Notes: a model not told the origin generated them from the sequence alone. Numbered from the stretch's first letter, positions 26,756 to 36,506 are shown. The stretch: DNA of 64,000 bases from Rhizobium sp. R635 (GCF_002211285.1 NZ_LOKX01000012.1:62001-126000), one strand, 5' to 3'. Program-made: numbers and translations.

Positions 26756-28432
26756 CTATTCGGCCGCAGCAGTGATCGGGCCAGAATAGCCGTAAATGTC
26801 TCTCGCAGCCTTCGCGGTGATCAGCTTCTCGGAAAGATCCTGTGCGATGAGGTCCCGTGAACGATCGCTCGCATGCCCCCAGCCGCCGCCGCCGGGGGTC
26901 TCTACCTCCAGACGCTCTCCCGTCTTCAAGACCACCTTGCCTTTCGGGAATTGAGGCTTGCCTTCCTTCATGACCTTTCCGGCCGATCCGCTCTGCCCCT
27001 CGACGACGCCGAAGCAGGGATGGCGGACACGCTCGGAGGCGAGGTAGATGTTCATCGGGTTCTTGCCGAGGTTCCGCAGCACGACACGCTGGCCGAGACC
27101 GCCGCGATGTTTGCCTGCTCCGCCGGAGTCGGCGATCAGTTCCTTTCGCTCCGTCAGGACGGGAACCGCAACCTCGAACATCTCGATGGCCGTTACCTTG
27201 CAGTTCGAGGGGAAGCTCAGCGTGTCCAGACCGTCGAATTCGGCTCGGGCGCCCTGTCCGCCATGGAAATTCTGGACGGATCCATATTGCGAACCGTCAT
27301 TGCGCTGACCGACGCAATTGGCGGCCCAGATCGGGGCGCCGCCGCTGTCGCCCATAACCTTCTCGGGCACGACGCCTTCAAGCGCCTTGAAGATCAGCGA
27401 AGGGATGACGTGCCCGATCAGGTTTCGCGAGTTGCCTGCCGTCCATGCCTGCGGATTGAGGATGCAGCCGAGCGGCGCCTCATCGGTGATCGGAATGATG
27501 CAGCCCTCGTTGTTCGGAGTTTCGGGGTCGAGCAGGCACTTCAGGGCATAGACCGAATGGGCGTAGCGGTAGTTCGTCCGGCAGTTGATCGAGTGCAGAA
27601 CCTGATCGGACGTGCCGGTATAGTCGACGTGAACAGAGTCGTCCCGGATGATGACCGAAGCCTTCAGCGTCACGTCGACGTCGTAACCGTCGAGCAGAAC
27701 CTCGGCGGCGTAGCTGCCGTTCGGCCATTCCCGGATTGCATTGCGCGTCTGCGCTTCGGAGCGGGAATGGATGGCGGCGGCCAGGCCCTCGACGTCGTCG
27801 AGACCATACTCGTCGAGGAATTTGACGAGTTCGCGGCCCATGACGTTGTTGGCGGCGATCATCGATTCCAGATCGCCCCGCACCTCTGTGGGAAGGCGGA
27901 CCGAGGCTTCGATGATGTCGAAAACATCCTGGTTCGGAACGCCGGCCTTCAGCAGTTTGACGATCGGGAAGCGGATGCCCTCTTCGTAGATGTCGCTCGC
28001 TTCGGAATGCAGAGGCGCACCGCCGATATCGGGAAGATGGGCGATGGAGCCGGCATAGGCGACGACCTTGCCGTTCTTGAAGATCGGCGTGATCATCGTG
28101 ACGTCGGGAAGATGACCGGTGCCGATCTCCGGGTCGTTGGTGGCCAGAACATCGCCCTCTTCGAGCCTGTCCGCCGGGAATTTGGGTAGAAAGTAGTTCT
28201 GGGCGGCGGCAGGGAGCGAGGTAATGAAAACCGGGATCGACCAGGTGCATTGCGCCAGCGCCCGTCCCCTGCTGTCCAGCAGGACGGTGACGTAGTCGTG
28301 GTTCTCGCGCACGATCGGCGAGAACGCCGTCTTGCCGAGAACGTTGTCGGCCTGGTCGGCGATGAAGATCAGGCGGTTCCACATGACCTGAAGGTTGATC
28401 GGGTCGTTGAAATCGGTGGCGGGTTTCGACAT
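26756..28432 (-). CDS. hyuB: Hydantoinase B / oxoprolinase-family protein
   Basis: This 558-residue partner subunit of the ATP-dependent hydantoinase/oxoprolinase family has ENHDYVTVLLDSRG early, NDPEIGTGHLPDVTMITPIF at about 108-127, DYTGTSDQVLHSINC in the middle and GGGGWG near the C terminus. Length and motif order agree with HyuB (about 550-590). With HyuA it would open a cyclic amide using ATP. ATG 28432 gives the normal N terminus. The gene is separated from hyuA by a rhizobial hairpin repeat. Confidence 0.9.
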   Translation of the reverse strand: MSKPATDFNDPINLQVMWNRLIFIADQADNVLGKTAFSPIVRENHDYVTVLLDSRGRALAQCTWSIPVFITSLPAAAQNYFLPKFPADRLEEGDVLATNDPEIGTGHLPDVTMITPIFKNGKVVAYAGSIAHLPDIGGAPLHSEASDIYEEGIRFPIVKLLKAGVPNQDVFDIIEASVRLPTEVRGDLESMIAANNVMGRELVKFLDEYGLDDVEGLAAAIHSRSEAQTRNAIREWPNGSYAAEVLLDGYDVDVTLKASVIIRDDSVHVDYTGTSDQVLHSINCRTNYRYAHSVYALKCLLDPETPNNEGCIIPITDEAPLGCILNPQAWTAGNSRNLIGHVIPSLIFKALEGVVPEKVMGDSGGAPIWAANCVGQRNDGSQYGSVQNFHGGQGARAEFDGLDTLSFPSNCKVTAIEMFEVAVPVLTERKELIADSGGAGKHRGGLGQRVVLRNLGKNPMNIYLASERVRHPCFGVVEGQSGSAGKVMKEGKPQFPKGKVVLKTGERLEVETPGGGGWGHASDRSRDLIAQDLSEKLITAKAARDIYGYSGPITAAAE

Positions 28433-28444
28433 CTGAGTCCCCCT

Positions 28445-28546
28445 TAGAGCAATTCCAGGCAAAGCGCGAAGCGCTTTTGCCGGGTGTTGCGTAAAAACAA
28501 AAGGATAGAGCGGTTCGGCGCTTCCGTTAAAAGCTGAACCGCTCTA
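28445..28546. repeat. Rhizobial intergenic hairpin repeat between hyuA and hyuB
   Basis: Two stem-loops follow each other. The first is GGCAAAGCGC-GAA-GCGCTTTTGCC, with one unpaired base. The second is an 11-bp perfect stem TAGAGCGGTTC (28506-28516) with GAACCGCTCTA (28536-28546). The sequence belongs to the same class of dispersed rhizobial intergenic elements as 7424-7530, including the shared GCGTAAAAACAAA-like stretch. The second hairpin contains the TAG stop of hyuA. Confidence 0.65.
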
Positions 28547-30607
28547 GCGAATGTTGATCACGAGATTGCCATGGGCATCGACGTGGAAGATGCTGCTTGG
28601 GCCGACGACCGCGGTCGATTCACGCTGCTCGACGATTGCCGGCCCCTTGATCTCTTCGCCGACCGGCAGCTTGTAGTGGTCGTAGACCGCAGTCTCGGCG
28701 AAGGCGCCGATCTCCTGGAAATAGACCTGACGGCTGCCCTTCCTCGCGTCGGCAATGACGGTTTCGTGCGGGCGCGTCACCTGATCCTTTTCGCCGCTGG
28801 CGCGCAGGCGCCAGGTGATGACCTCCAGCGGCGCTGCAACCGTACGGCCGAAGAGCTCGCGGTACAGCTTGAAGAAGTTGCCGCGAAGCTCGCCAAGGAA
28901 TTCCTCCTTCGGCAGGGCCCGGTCGGGCAGAACCACGGTGATTTCATGGCCCTGGCCGACATGGCGCATATCGACGGTATAGCGGTTGCTGATCGTATCC
29001 TTCGGGACGCCCGCCGCCGACACGACCTCGGCGCCCTGGGACGAAAGCTCGTCCAGCAGACGGTTCATCGCCTGGACGTTCCAGGCGTCGAGCGCCATCG
29101 GATGGCTTGCGGACAGATCGACCGCTACGGGAGCGATCAGCAGGCCGATTGCCGAGCTCACACCTGCACCGGTTGGGCAGATGATACGGGAAATGCCGAG
29201 CTTGCGGGCGATGCCATAGGCGTGGACCGGGCCGGCGCCGCCGAACGCAACCATCGGCAGCGAGCGGGGATCGACGCCGAGATCGGTCGCATGCATGGCG
29301 GCGGCCTTGCTCATGGATTCGTTGACGAGGTCATGGATGCCCCATGCGCAGCGTTCGACCGAGACATCGAGCGAGGCGGCAAGTTTGGCCATCGCCGCGT
29401 GAGCGGCCTCTCTGGAAACCTTGAACGACCCGCCGACGAAAGATTCGGTGCCCATGTAGCCGAGCAGAATGTCGGCATCCGTGACGGTCGGCTGGGTGCC
29501 GCCGCGCTGATAGGCGGCCGGTCCGGGCATCGCACCTGCCGAATGCGGACCGACGTCGAGCAGGCCGAGCGAATTCCGGGCTGCGATCGAACCGCCGCCC
29601 GCGCCGATCTCGATCATCTGGATCGACTGGATTTTCAGGGGGAAACCCGATCCCTTGCGGAAGCGCTGATAGTGGGCGACTTCGAGGTCGGTGCCGACAT
29701 TCGGTTCACCGTTCGGGATCAGGCAAAGCTTCGCGGTCGTGCCGCCCATGTCGAAGGACAGGACGCTCGCCTCCCCCGCCGTGCGGCCGAACTCTGCCGC
29801 CGCCACGGCGCCGGCCGCCGGGCCCGACTCGATCAGGCGCACCGGCAGTTCCGCGGCACGACGGCTCGGCACCAGACCGCCCGACGACGTCATCCAGAGG
29901 ACCTGGCGATCGATGCCCTTCGCGGCGAATTCGCGCTGGAGATGAGCGACGTGGCCGGCCATCTGCGGCCGGGTATAGGCGTTGACAACAGTTGTAGAGG
30001 CGCGGTCGAACTCGCGCATTTCAGGGCAGACTTCGGACGAGAGCGAGACGAAGATGTCGGGGTCTTCTTCACGCAGCAGCGCAGCGACACGCTGTTCGTG
30101 CTGCGGATATTTGTAGGCATGGAGAAGGCAGACGGCTACGGAGCGGATGCCCTTTTCCTTCAGGCGGCCGGCGATCTCGCGCACCGTTTCTTCCTTGAGC
30201 TCGGTCATGACGGAGCCGTCGGCGGCGATCCGCTCTTTCGCACCGAAGCTGTTTGCACGGGTCGCCAGCGGATCGGGATATTTGATGTTCAGGTCGTAGA
30301 GGTCGTAGCGGCCTTCGTTGCGGATGCGCAGCATGTCCTGGAAGCCGTCGGTGGTGACGAAGCCAGTCTCGACACCCTTGCGCTCGAGCACGGCATTGGT
30401 GACGACGGTGGTGGCGCCCAGTACCTGCAGCTTGTCGATGGCGATGCTGCCGGCGAATTTCTCCAGCAATTCGGACACGCCCTGCACAACCGCTTCCGCC
30501 GGGTTCTTCGGCGTGCTGAGCACCTTGTGGAGATGGAGGTCGCCCTTGTCGTCCAGAAGCGCGAAATCGGTAAAGGTACCGCCCGTGTCGAAAGCCAGTT
30601 TTGCCAT
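28544..30607 (-). CDS. hyuA: Hydantoinase A / oxoprolinase-family ATP-dependent subunit
   Basis: This 687-residue protein begins with the ATP-binding actin-like motif FDTGGTFTDF (residues 5-14). It contains a second such motif SFDMGGTTAKLCLI in the middle, the hinge LLHAYKYPQHEQRV, and GAGGGSIA. The length matches HyuA subunits. With HyuB it hydrolyses hydantoin-, oxoproline- or N-methylhydantoin-type rings, or carboxylates ketones in the acetophenone-carboxylase branch. ATG 30607 is the family N terminus. The promoter upstream carries the 51-bp element shared with the transporter operon. Confidence 0.92.
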   Translation of the reverse strand: MAKLAFDTGGTFTDFALLDDKGDLHLHKVLSTPKNPAEAVVQGVSELLEKFAGSIAIDKLQVLGATTVVTNAVLERKGVETGFVTTDGFQDMLRIRNEGRYDLYDLNIKYPDPLATRANSFGAKERIAADGSVMTELKEETVREIAGRLKEKGIRSVAVCLLHAYKYPQHEQRVAALLREEDPDIFVSLSSEVCPEMREFDRASTTVVNAYTRPQMAGHVAHLQREFAAKGIDRQVLWMTSSGGLVPSRRAAELPVRLIESGPAAGAVAAAEFGRTAGEASVLSFDMGGTTAKLCLIPNGEPNVGTDLEVAHYQRFRKGSGFPLKIQSIQMIEIGAGGGSIAARNSLGLLDVGPHSAGAMPGPAAYQRGGTQPTVTDADILLGYMGTESFVGGSFKVSREAAHAAMAKLAASLDVSVERCAWGIHDLVNESMSKAAAMHATDLGVDPRSLPMVAFGGAGPVHAYGIARKLGISRIICPTGAGVSSAIGLLIAPVAVDLSASHPMALDAWNVQAMNRLLDELSSQGAEVVSAAGVPKDTISNRYTVDMRHVGQGHEITVVLPDRALPKEEFLGELRGNFFKLYRELFGRTVAAPLEVITWRLRASGEKDQVTRPHETVIADARKGSRQVYFQEIGAFAETAVYDHYKLPVGEEIKGPAIVEQRESTAVVGPSSIFHVDAHGNLVINIR

Positions 30608-30702
30608 GTTGTCCTCGAAGCGTTCGGCGCGGGAGGCGCCGCTTTGCGGATCCGATGCCCGGACCAGTATCTGCCTGGAGGTTAGGGGAATGCCGGGCGC
30701 GT

Positions 30703-30753
30703 TGGCTAACACAACTACAGTCTGCCGCTATAGGGTTTGCTTATGGCGGAACG
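30703..30753 (-). promoter_or_regulatory. Conserved 51-bp LysR-type promoter element, copy 1 (hyu operon)
   Basis: This region, 96-146 bases before hyuA, is about 82 percent identical to 37852-37902 before the transporter operon. It contains an inverted repeat CCGCTATA-N9-TATGGCGG (30725-30749), a fitting LysR box, followed in the direction of transcription by the conserved stretch TAGTTGTGTTAGCCA that may be the core promoter. Confidence 0.65.
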
Positions 30754-30835
30754 AAGATACGACGTCGGGCTGCCGCAAGGCGACAGGACAGCCGGCGTCA
30801 TGAAAGAAAATCCGCGCCCGCGTGCCCGTTGGTCG

Positions 30836-31774
30836 TTAGGCCGGCTTGATTCCCGGATGATGGCTGCTCATCAGTTTCGCGACGACGTCGAGGAGAACCG
30901 AGCGCGCCGCAATGGCGGGCTCCGACAAGGGAAGGTGATCGGCGACGCAGAGCGACACGGTCGCGTCGATCACCGGCTTGGTCAGCGCCCTCACCTGTGC
31001 GCCGGAAAAGCTCGCCGTCTCCGTCACCACCGAAGCCGGGAGAATGGTCGATCCCAGCCCTTCCAGCACCGCCGCACTGAGGGCAGGAACGGACTCGATT
31101 TCCGAGACGACGTCAGGCGTTGCCCTGGCCCGCGCCAGGGCATCGTCGATCAACCGGCGGAGCAGATGCGCCTTGCTGGGAAGAAGCAGCGGGATGTCCT
31201 GGAGGGCAGCAAGCGGAAGCGGTGCGCTGCCATCGCCGGGAAGCTCGATGCCCGGCGGCGAGACCAGGAACATTTCCTCGCGGAACAACGGCTGCAGGGT
31301 GACGCCCTTGATGGGGGTGGCTGCATAGATCAGCGCCATGTCCATCTTGCCGGTCATGATCAGCTCGCTCAGGATCTGGCCGAAACTGTCATTGATGTGG
31401 ACGACGATATGGGGATGCCTCGCCTTCATCTCCTTCAGGATCGGCAGCGACAAGGCGCTTGACGAGGAATAGGTGGCGAGCCCGATCGAGACCCGGCCCG
31501 CCACCGATTTGGCCGCCTGATCGATATCGACCTGCGTCTGCTCGATCTGCTTCAGCATCAGTTGCGCGTGCCGGTAGAGGATGAGTCCCGCCTCCGTCGG
31601 CGTAATGCCGACATTGCTGCGGATCAGAAGCTTATGCTTGAAATGCGCCTCGAGGGAAGCGATCTGCTGCGACAGCGCCGGCTGTGCCGTCCTCAGAATG
31701 CTTGCCGCGCGCGATACGCTGCCGGTATCGACGATCTTGACGAAGCTCCTCAGTTTTCGGAAATCGACGCTCAT
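30836..31774 (-). CDS. LysR-family regulator of the hydantoinase/transporter regulon
   Basis: This 312-residue regulator has a helix-turn-helix in the first 60 residues (FVKIVDTGSVSRAASILRTA and QPALSQQIASLE), then a ligand domain with VSIGLATYSSSS. The sequence resembles the Nac/CbbR-like group. It sits between the two operons, 77 bases after the aminotransferase gene and 228 before hyuA, and both operon promoters share one inverted repeat, so it is the obvious candidate activator. ATG 31774 is chosen over GTG two codons upstream. Confidence 0.9.
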   Translation of the reverse strand: MSVDFRKLRSFVKIVDTGSVSRAASILRTAQPALSQQIASLEAHFKHKLLIRSNVGITPTEAGLILYRHAQLMLKQIEQTQVDIDQAAKSVAGRVSIGLATYSSSSALSLPILKEMKARHPHIVVHINDSFGQILSELIMTGKMDMALIYAATPIKGVTLQPLFREEMFLVSPPGIELPGDGSAPLPLAALQDIPLLLPSKAHLLRRLIDDALARARATPDVVSEIESVPALSAAVLEGLGSTILPASVVTETASFSGAQVRALTKPVIDATVSLCVADHLPLSEPAIAARSVLLDVVAKLMSSHHPGIKPA

Positions 31775-31851
31775 GGCCACCGGCTTGTTGTTTCATGCAA
31801 AACGTAAAGCCTGCGGCCGGAGGGACGCAAGTCCCCACCGGCCTTTCGCGG

Positions 31852-33060
31852 TTAACGCAGCGCGGCAACCGCCCGTTCGATGCGGTCGCATGCCTGCGTG
31901 ATCGTCTCCATCGATGTCGCGATCGAGAGGCGGAAATGCGGCGATACGCCGTAGGCGGCTCCTTGCAGCGCCGCGACCCCGACGCCGTCGAGCAGGTAGA
32001 GCACAAAATCGAGGTCCGTCTCGATCGTCTTGCCGTCAGGCGCCTTCCTGCCGATGACGCCGGCGCAGTTTGGAAACAGATAGAAAGCCCCATCCGGCAC
32101 GAGGCAGGAAAGACCCGGCACGGCATTCAGCCTTGCGCATGCATAATCCCGCCGTTCCTTGTAGACTTTCACGCTTTCGGCGACGAAGGACTGATCCGAA
32201 GACAGGGCATAGGCAGCGGCGGCCTGACTGACCGACGACGGGCAGGATGACATCTGCGACTGCAGTTTGTTGATGGCTGCAATCAGGTCGGCCGGGCCCG
32301 CCGCATAGCCGATCCGCCATCCGGTCATGGCGTAGGACTTGGAAACGCCGTTGGTCAGGAGGATACGCTCCTTCAGCTGCGGGACGGCGGCGGCGAGCGT
32401 CGTCATCGGCTCGTCCTTGAACCAGACCTGGTCGTAAATATCGTCGGAGAGCACGAAGACGTGGGGATGGCGCAGCAGCACCTCACCGAGCGCTTCCAGC
32501 TCGCGCCTGTCATAGGCCGCACCCGTCGGATTGGACGGCGCGTTGAGGATCAGCCACAGGGTCTTTGGCGTGATCGCCTTTTCCAAAGCCTCCGGCGTCA
32601 ACTTGAAGCCTGCTTCCTGCGGGCATTCGACAATGACCGGCTTGCCTTCATTGGCGATCACCATATCGGGATAGGAAACCCAGTAGGGTGCCGGAACAAT
32701 CACCTCGGCATCGTTCTCAACGCTCGCCATCAGCGCCAGAAAGAGTATCTGCTTGGCGCCGCCGCCGACGCAGATTTCGTTGTCGGCGTAGCTGAGCCCA
32801 AGCCGCCGCTTGATATCGCCGATGATTGCCTTGCGCAGGGCAGGCGTGCCGTTGACGGCGGTATATTTCGTTTCGCCTCTGTCGATGGCGGCGTGCGCTG
32901 CGGCCTTGATATTCTCCGGCGTGTCGAAGTCCGGTTCGCCGACCGTCAGATCGACGATGTCGCGACCCGCCGCCTTCAGTTCGCGCGCCCGGGCGGCCGC
33001 TGCCGTGCTTGGCGAAACCTTGATTCTGGACACGCGTGATGCGGGCACAAAGGTGCTCAT
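31852..33060 (-). CDS. PLP-dependent aminotransferase, class I (AspAT-like)
   Basis: This 402-residue fold-type I aminotransferase has Lys241 in NGVSKSYAMTGWRIGYA as the Schiff-base lysine, Asn177 in NAPSNPTG, and Asp206/207-Tyr209 in LSDDIYDQ contacting the cofactor. The distal carboxylate Arg lies near residue 385 (SPHFRLSIA). It would transfer the amino group of the amino acid released by the hydantoinase, or of the imported solute, giving a 2-oxoacid. It follows the LivF gene by 41 bases in the transporter operon. Confidence 0.93.
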   Translation of the reverse strand: MSTFVPASRVSRIKVSPSTAAAARARELKAAGRDIVDLTVGEPDFDTPENIKAAAHAAIDRGETKYTAVNGTPALRKAIIGDIKRRLGLSYADNEICVGGGAKQILFLALMASVENDAEVIVPAPYWVSYPDMVIANEGKPVIVECPQEAGFKLTPEALEKAITPKTLWLILNAPSNPTGAAYDRRELEALGEVLLRHPHVFVLSDDIYDQVWFKDEPMTTLAAAVPQLKERILLTNGVSKSYAMTGWRIGYAAGPADLIAAINKLQSQMSSCPSSVSQAAAAYALSSDQSFVAESVKVYKERRDYACARLNAVPGLSCLVPDGAFYLFPNCAGVIGRKAPDGKTIETDLDFVLYLLDGVGVAALQGAAYGVSPHFRLSIATSMETITQACDRIERAVAALR

Positions 33061-33101
33061 TGGGATTTCCTCGTTCTATTCTTTGAGAGGCGAGATCGCC
33101 T

Positions 33102-33845
33102 TCAGTGGACGGCTTCAGTTTCGCCGCGCATCTTGCCGGTCAGGAAAAGTTCGCCGAGTTCGTCATGGGTGATGTCTTTCGGCAGCCCATCCCAGATGAC
33201 CTTGCCAAGTCTCAGGATGACCGCGCGTTGCGCCACTTCCATGGCTTTCTTGGTGTTCTGCTCGACGAGCAGGATCGTCATGCCGTCTGCGTGAAGCCGA
33301 AGAAGCTCGTTGAAGACGATGCCGATCGCGGCCGGCGACAGCCCGACGGACGGTTCGTCGACCAGCAGCACCTTCGGCCGCTGCAGCACCGCCATCGCCA
33401 CTTCAAGCAATTGCTGCTCGCCGCCGGACATGTTTCCGGCCAGCGTCGCGCGGCGCGTCTTGAGGATCGGAAACAGGTCGTAGACATAATCGCGGTCGGC
33501 CTTCACCTTGGCGTCGCGGAGGGTATAGGCCGCCATCTGAAGGTTCTCGTCGACGGTCATGACGGGGAAGTTGCAGCGCCCCTGAGGCACGAAGGAAATC
33601 CCCTCGCCCAGAATGGCTCTCGACTTGCAGCCGGCAATGTTCTTGCCACGCCAATCGATATTGCCCTGCTTGATCGTCGTCATGCCGTAGAGCGTCTTGA
33701 GAAGAGTGGACTTTCCCGCTCCATTCGGCCCCATGAGCGCCACGAAGTGCCCGGCGGGCACGTCGAGATCGACGCCGTTGAGGATATCCAGATTGCCGTA
33801 ACCTGCACGGAGGTCACGGATCAAAAGGTTCGAGTTAGCCGCCAA
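33102..33845 (-). CDS. LivF-type ABC transporter ATPase (hyu regulon importer)
   Basis: This 247-residue ATPase has Walker A GPNGAGKST, signature MSGGEQQLLEVAMAV and Walker B VLLVDEPSVGLSP. No ATG exists near the family start. TTG 33845 is chosen because it overlaps the end of livG by 11 bases and GGGAGG stands six bases before it. That ribosome binding site is itself the REAYLG codons of the preceding gene. It is coupled to and paired with the LivG-type ATPase. Confidence 0.9.
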   Translation of the reverse strand: MAANSNLLIRDLRAGYGNLDILNGVDLDVPAGHFVALMGPNGAGKSTLLKTLYGMTTIKQGNIDWRGKNIAGCKSRAILGEGISFVPQGRCNFPVMTVDENLQMAAYTLRDAKVKADRDYVYDLFPILKTRRATLAGNMSGGEQQLLEVAMAVLQRPKVLLVDEPSVGLSPAAIGIVFNELLRLHADGMTILLVEQNTKKAMEVAQRAVILRLGKVIWDGLPKDITHDELGELFLTGKMRGETEAVH

Positions 33846-34608
33846 GATAGGCCTCCCTGACGCGCTGGTCCTGAATGATGTCGCCCGGCAAGCCTTCGAC
33901 GAGCTTGGCTCCCTGATCGAGCACGATGACGCGCTGGCAGATGCTGGTGACGACATCGATGTTGTGTTCGATCACCAGAAAGCTTACGCCGAGCGACTTG
34001 TTCGCATAGAGGATGGTGTCGACGACGCGCTCGATGATCTTCGGATTGATGCCGGCCATCGGCTCATCCAGCAGGATGAGCTTCGGTTCGGGCATCAGCA
34101 TGGATGCGAACTGGATGAGCTTTTGCTGTCCACCCGACAGATTGCCTGCCGGCTGGTGGCGGACATCCCAAAGACCCGCCATTTTGATGAGCTCGCGGGC
34201 TCTCTCCCTGAGGCTGCCGATACGCTGGCGCGACATTCTTCCAAGCCCGAAGGTCGATGCGATGGAGGTGAAGGTGAACATCTGTCCGGCAATGACCAGG
34301 TTCTCCTCGACATCAAGCGACCGGAAGGTGACGGTCTTCTGGAAAGACCGCAGCATGCGTCCTTCCCGGGCGATGCGGTTCAAGGACCAACCGGTTATGT
34401 CCTGTCCGTCGAGCACGACCTGGCCGGCATCCGGCCGCGCAAGGCCGGTGCTGCAATCGAAGAAGGTCGATTTGCCCGAGCCGTTCGGTCCGATCAGGCC
34501 GGCGATCTCACCCCGGTCGATATGAATGCTGACATCGTTGACGGCCTTAACCGCGCCGTAGGACTTGCTGAGATTCCTGATCTCGAGAAGCGGAAGATGA
34601 CGGGTCAT
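33835..34608 (-). CDS. LivG-type ABC transporter ATPase
   Basis: This 257-residue ATPase has Walker A GPNGSGKST at about residues 40-48, Q-loop LRSFQKTVTF, signature LSGGQQKLIQFA and Walker B LILLDEPMAGINP. The last residues REAYLGG form both the family C terminus and the translation start signal for the next gene. ATG 34608 overlaps the permease stop by four bases. It energises uptake of the unknown substrate of this regulon. Confidence 0.93.
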   Translation of the reverse strand: MTRHLPLLEIRNLSKSYGAVKAVNDVSIHIDRGEIAGLIGPNGSGKSTFFDCSTGLARPDAGQVVLDGQDITGWSLNRIAREGRMLRSFQKTVTFRSLDVEENLVIAGQMFTFTSIASTFGLGRMSRQRIGSLRERARELIKMAGLWDVRHQPAGNLSGGQQKLIQFASMLMPEPKLILLDEPMAGINPKIIERVVDTILYANKSLGVSFLVIEHNIDVVTSICQRVIVLDQGAKLVEGLPGDIIQDQRVREAYLGG

Positions 34609-35591
34609 TTCGCGCCTCCGATCGCATTCCAGAAGCGATTGATCAGTGGCGCAAATCCATTTTTGAACCAGAAGACGAGCACAAGAAGGCTGAAGCCATA
34701 GGCGATCATGCGCAATTCGGGCGTGATGCGCAGCGCTTCCGTCAGCCCCACGAAAAGTAGGCTTCCGAACACGGTGCCGGAAATCATGCCCGCTCCGCCG
34801 CCCAGCACGATGATCAGCATCGTGGTCGAATAATACATCTGGAAGGTCAACGGGCTGACGACCGTCAGATAATAGGCATAAAGGCAGCCGCCGATCCCGG
34901 CAAACACGGCGCTGATCATGAAGACGATCAGCTTGTAGTGCCAGGTGGGAATGCCGAGAGACTCGGCAAGCGTCTCGTTCTCGCGGATCGCCACCATGTT
35001 GCGCCCGGCGGGTGAGCGGACGATCGCCCAGGCCGCCAAGGTGGCAAGGGTTCCGACGATAAGGGCAAGATAATAGAAGTTCGTCGTGCCGGACACCGTG
35101 AAGGAAAGCGGACCCAACTCGACATAGGGCTTTGGAATGCCCGACAGGCCCATATCGCCGCGGGTGAGCGAGATCCAGTTCTTGGCGATGGCCTGGCCGA
35201 TGATCACGAAACCGAGCGTGCACATCACGAAGGACGTCGAGCGAAGGCGCAGGGCGGGAATGCCGAGCGGAAGGGCAAGGGCGCCGGAGACGGCGCCGGC
35301 GGCGATGAGGTTGACGTAGAACGGCGTTCCGTAGGTGACGGCGAGGAGACCCGCCGTATAGGCGCCGATGCCGAAGAACGCAGCCTGCGCCAAGGAGAGA
35401 AGGCCGGTGTAGCCCACAAGCAGATTGAGCCCATGCGCCGGAAGCATGAAAATCAGGGCGATGATCAGGGAATGGGTGATGTAGCGGCTGCCGATGAACG
35501 GCGCGGCAAGCGCCAGGGCGATGAGGACGGCGGCGAGCGGTATGCGAAGGTCGCGCCTGCGTGCCTGTTGGGCGGTTTCCGTGAGAGACAT
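34605..35591 (-). CDS. LivM-type ABC transporter permease
   Basis: This 328-residue inner-membrane permease has a cytoplasmic N tail rich in Arg, then about ten membrane segments. LLVGYTGLLSLAQAAFFGIG is the LivM signature (about 56-75), and SPAGRNMVAIRENETLAESLG contains the coupling helix. It partners the LivH-type protein 42 bases upstream. Confidence 0.92.
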   Translation of the reverse strand: MSLTETAQQARRRDLRIPLAAVLIALALAAPFIGSRYITHSLIIALIFMLPAHGLNLLVGYTGLLSLAQAAFFGIGAYTAGLLAVTYGTPFYVNLIAAGAVSGALALPLGIPALRLRSTSFVMCTLGFVIIGQAIAKNWISLTRGDMGLSGIPKPYVELGPLSFTVSGTTNFYYLALIVGTLATLAAWAIVRSPAGRNMVAIRENETLAESLGIPTWHYKLIVFMISAVFAGIGGCLYAYYLTVVSPLTFQMYYSTTMLIIVLGGGAGMISGTVFGSLLFVGLTEALRITPELRMIAYGFSLLVLVFWFKNGFAPLINRFWNAIGGAK

Positions 35592-35633
35592 GTCGGGTCC
35601 TCGGCGTTCGAGAAAGGTCGGCGGGCGCCGCGG

Positions 35634-36506
35634 CTAGAAGCGCGCCTGCGTCGAAAAGAGGCCGTGCGGTCGCCACATCAGCATCAGGATCAGCGTGGCG
35701 AAGCCGACGGTGTCGCGAAATTGCAGACCGACATAGGTGGCGACCAGGCTCTCGGCAACGCCGAGGATCATCGCCGCGACGAAAGTGCCGCGCACATTCC
35801 CCAAACCGCCCATGATGATGATCGGCAGCGTCTTGAAGGTGATCAGCTCGCCCATGCCGCCATAGACGCTGACATTGACCGGCGCCGTCAGGACCCCTGA
35901 AAGCGCCGCAAGGCCCGCCCCCAGCATGAAGGTTCGAAGCACCACCTGCGGTACGTCGATACCGACGACGCCGCAGCACTCGACATTCTGGGAAACGGCG
36001 CGCATCGCCATTCCCAGGCGGGTGTAGCTGACCATCAGTTCGAGGCCGATGAACACCAGCAGACAGACGACGAGAATGAGAATGCGCTGCTGAGCCAGGC
36101 TGAAGCCGAGGATGGAAACCGGTTCGATATAGCCTCCGGCGAAGAACTTGTAGCCTCCGCCGAAGACGAGAATGATGGTGTTCTGTAGGATCAGCGCGAT
36201 GCCGAGGGTGGCGAGTACGCCGGACTCCGCCGGTGCACCGACCATCCGGCGCATGACCAGCTGCCCGACCACATAGGCAACGACGATCGTCGCAAGAACC
36301 CCCACGACGATCGACGCCTCGTAGGACAGGCCGAGATAGTCGATCGCAAACCACGCCCCGAACGTGCCGAGCATGTAGTATTCGCCGTGAGCAAAGTTGA
36401 TGGCTCTCAGCACGCCGAAAATCATGGTCATGCCGACGGCGACGATTGCATAAACGGAACCGGTCACGATTCCATTCACAGACTGCTCGAATATGGTCGA
36501 GAGCAT
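35634..36506 (-). CDS. LivH-type ABC transporter permease
   Basis: This 290-residue permease opens with VNGIVTGSVYAIVAVGMTM and carries INFAHGEYYMLGTFGAW at about 38-54 and TRLGMAMRAVSQNVECCGVVG as coupling loop. ATG 36506 has GGAGGTAC seven bases before it; a longer upstream frame lacks a signal. It follows the binding protein by 22 bases. Confidence 0.92.
   Translation of the reverse strand: MLSTIFEQSVNGIVTGSVYAIVAVGMTMIFGVLRAINFAHGEYYMLGTFGAWFAIDYLGLSYEASIVVGVLATIVVAYVVGQLVMRRMVGAPAESGVLATLGIALILQNTIILVFGGGYKFFAGGYIEPVSILGFSLAQQRILILVVCLLVFIGLELMVSYTRLGMAMRAVSQNVECCGVVGIDVPQVVLRTFMLGAGLAALSGVLTAPVNVSVYGGMGELITFKTLPIIIMGGLGNVRGTFVAAMILGVAESLVATYVGLQFRDTVGFATLILMLMWRPHGLFSTQARF

Noticed and set aside
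28571..30685. Long plus-strand open frames opposite hyuA (704 codons), opposite the IlvD-type gene (1744-3390) and opposite ETF-QO (41493-42902)
   Set aside because: They are mirror frames of well-supported GC-rich genes. Their translations are rich in Arg, His, Gly and Asp, with no domain and no ribosome binding site.
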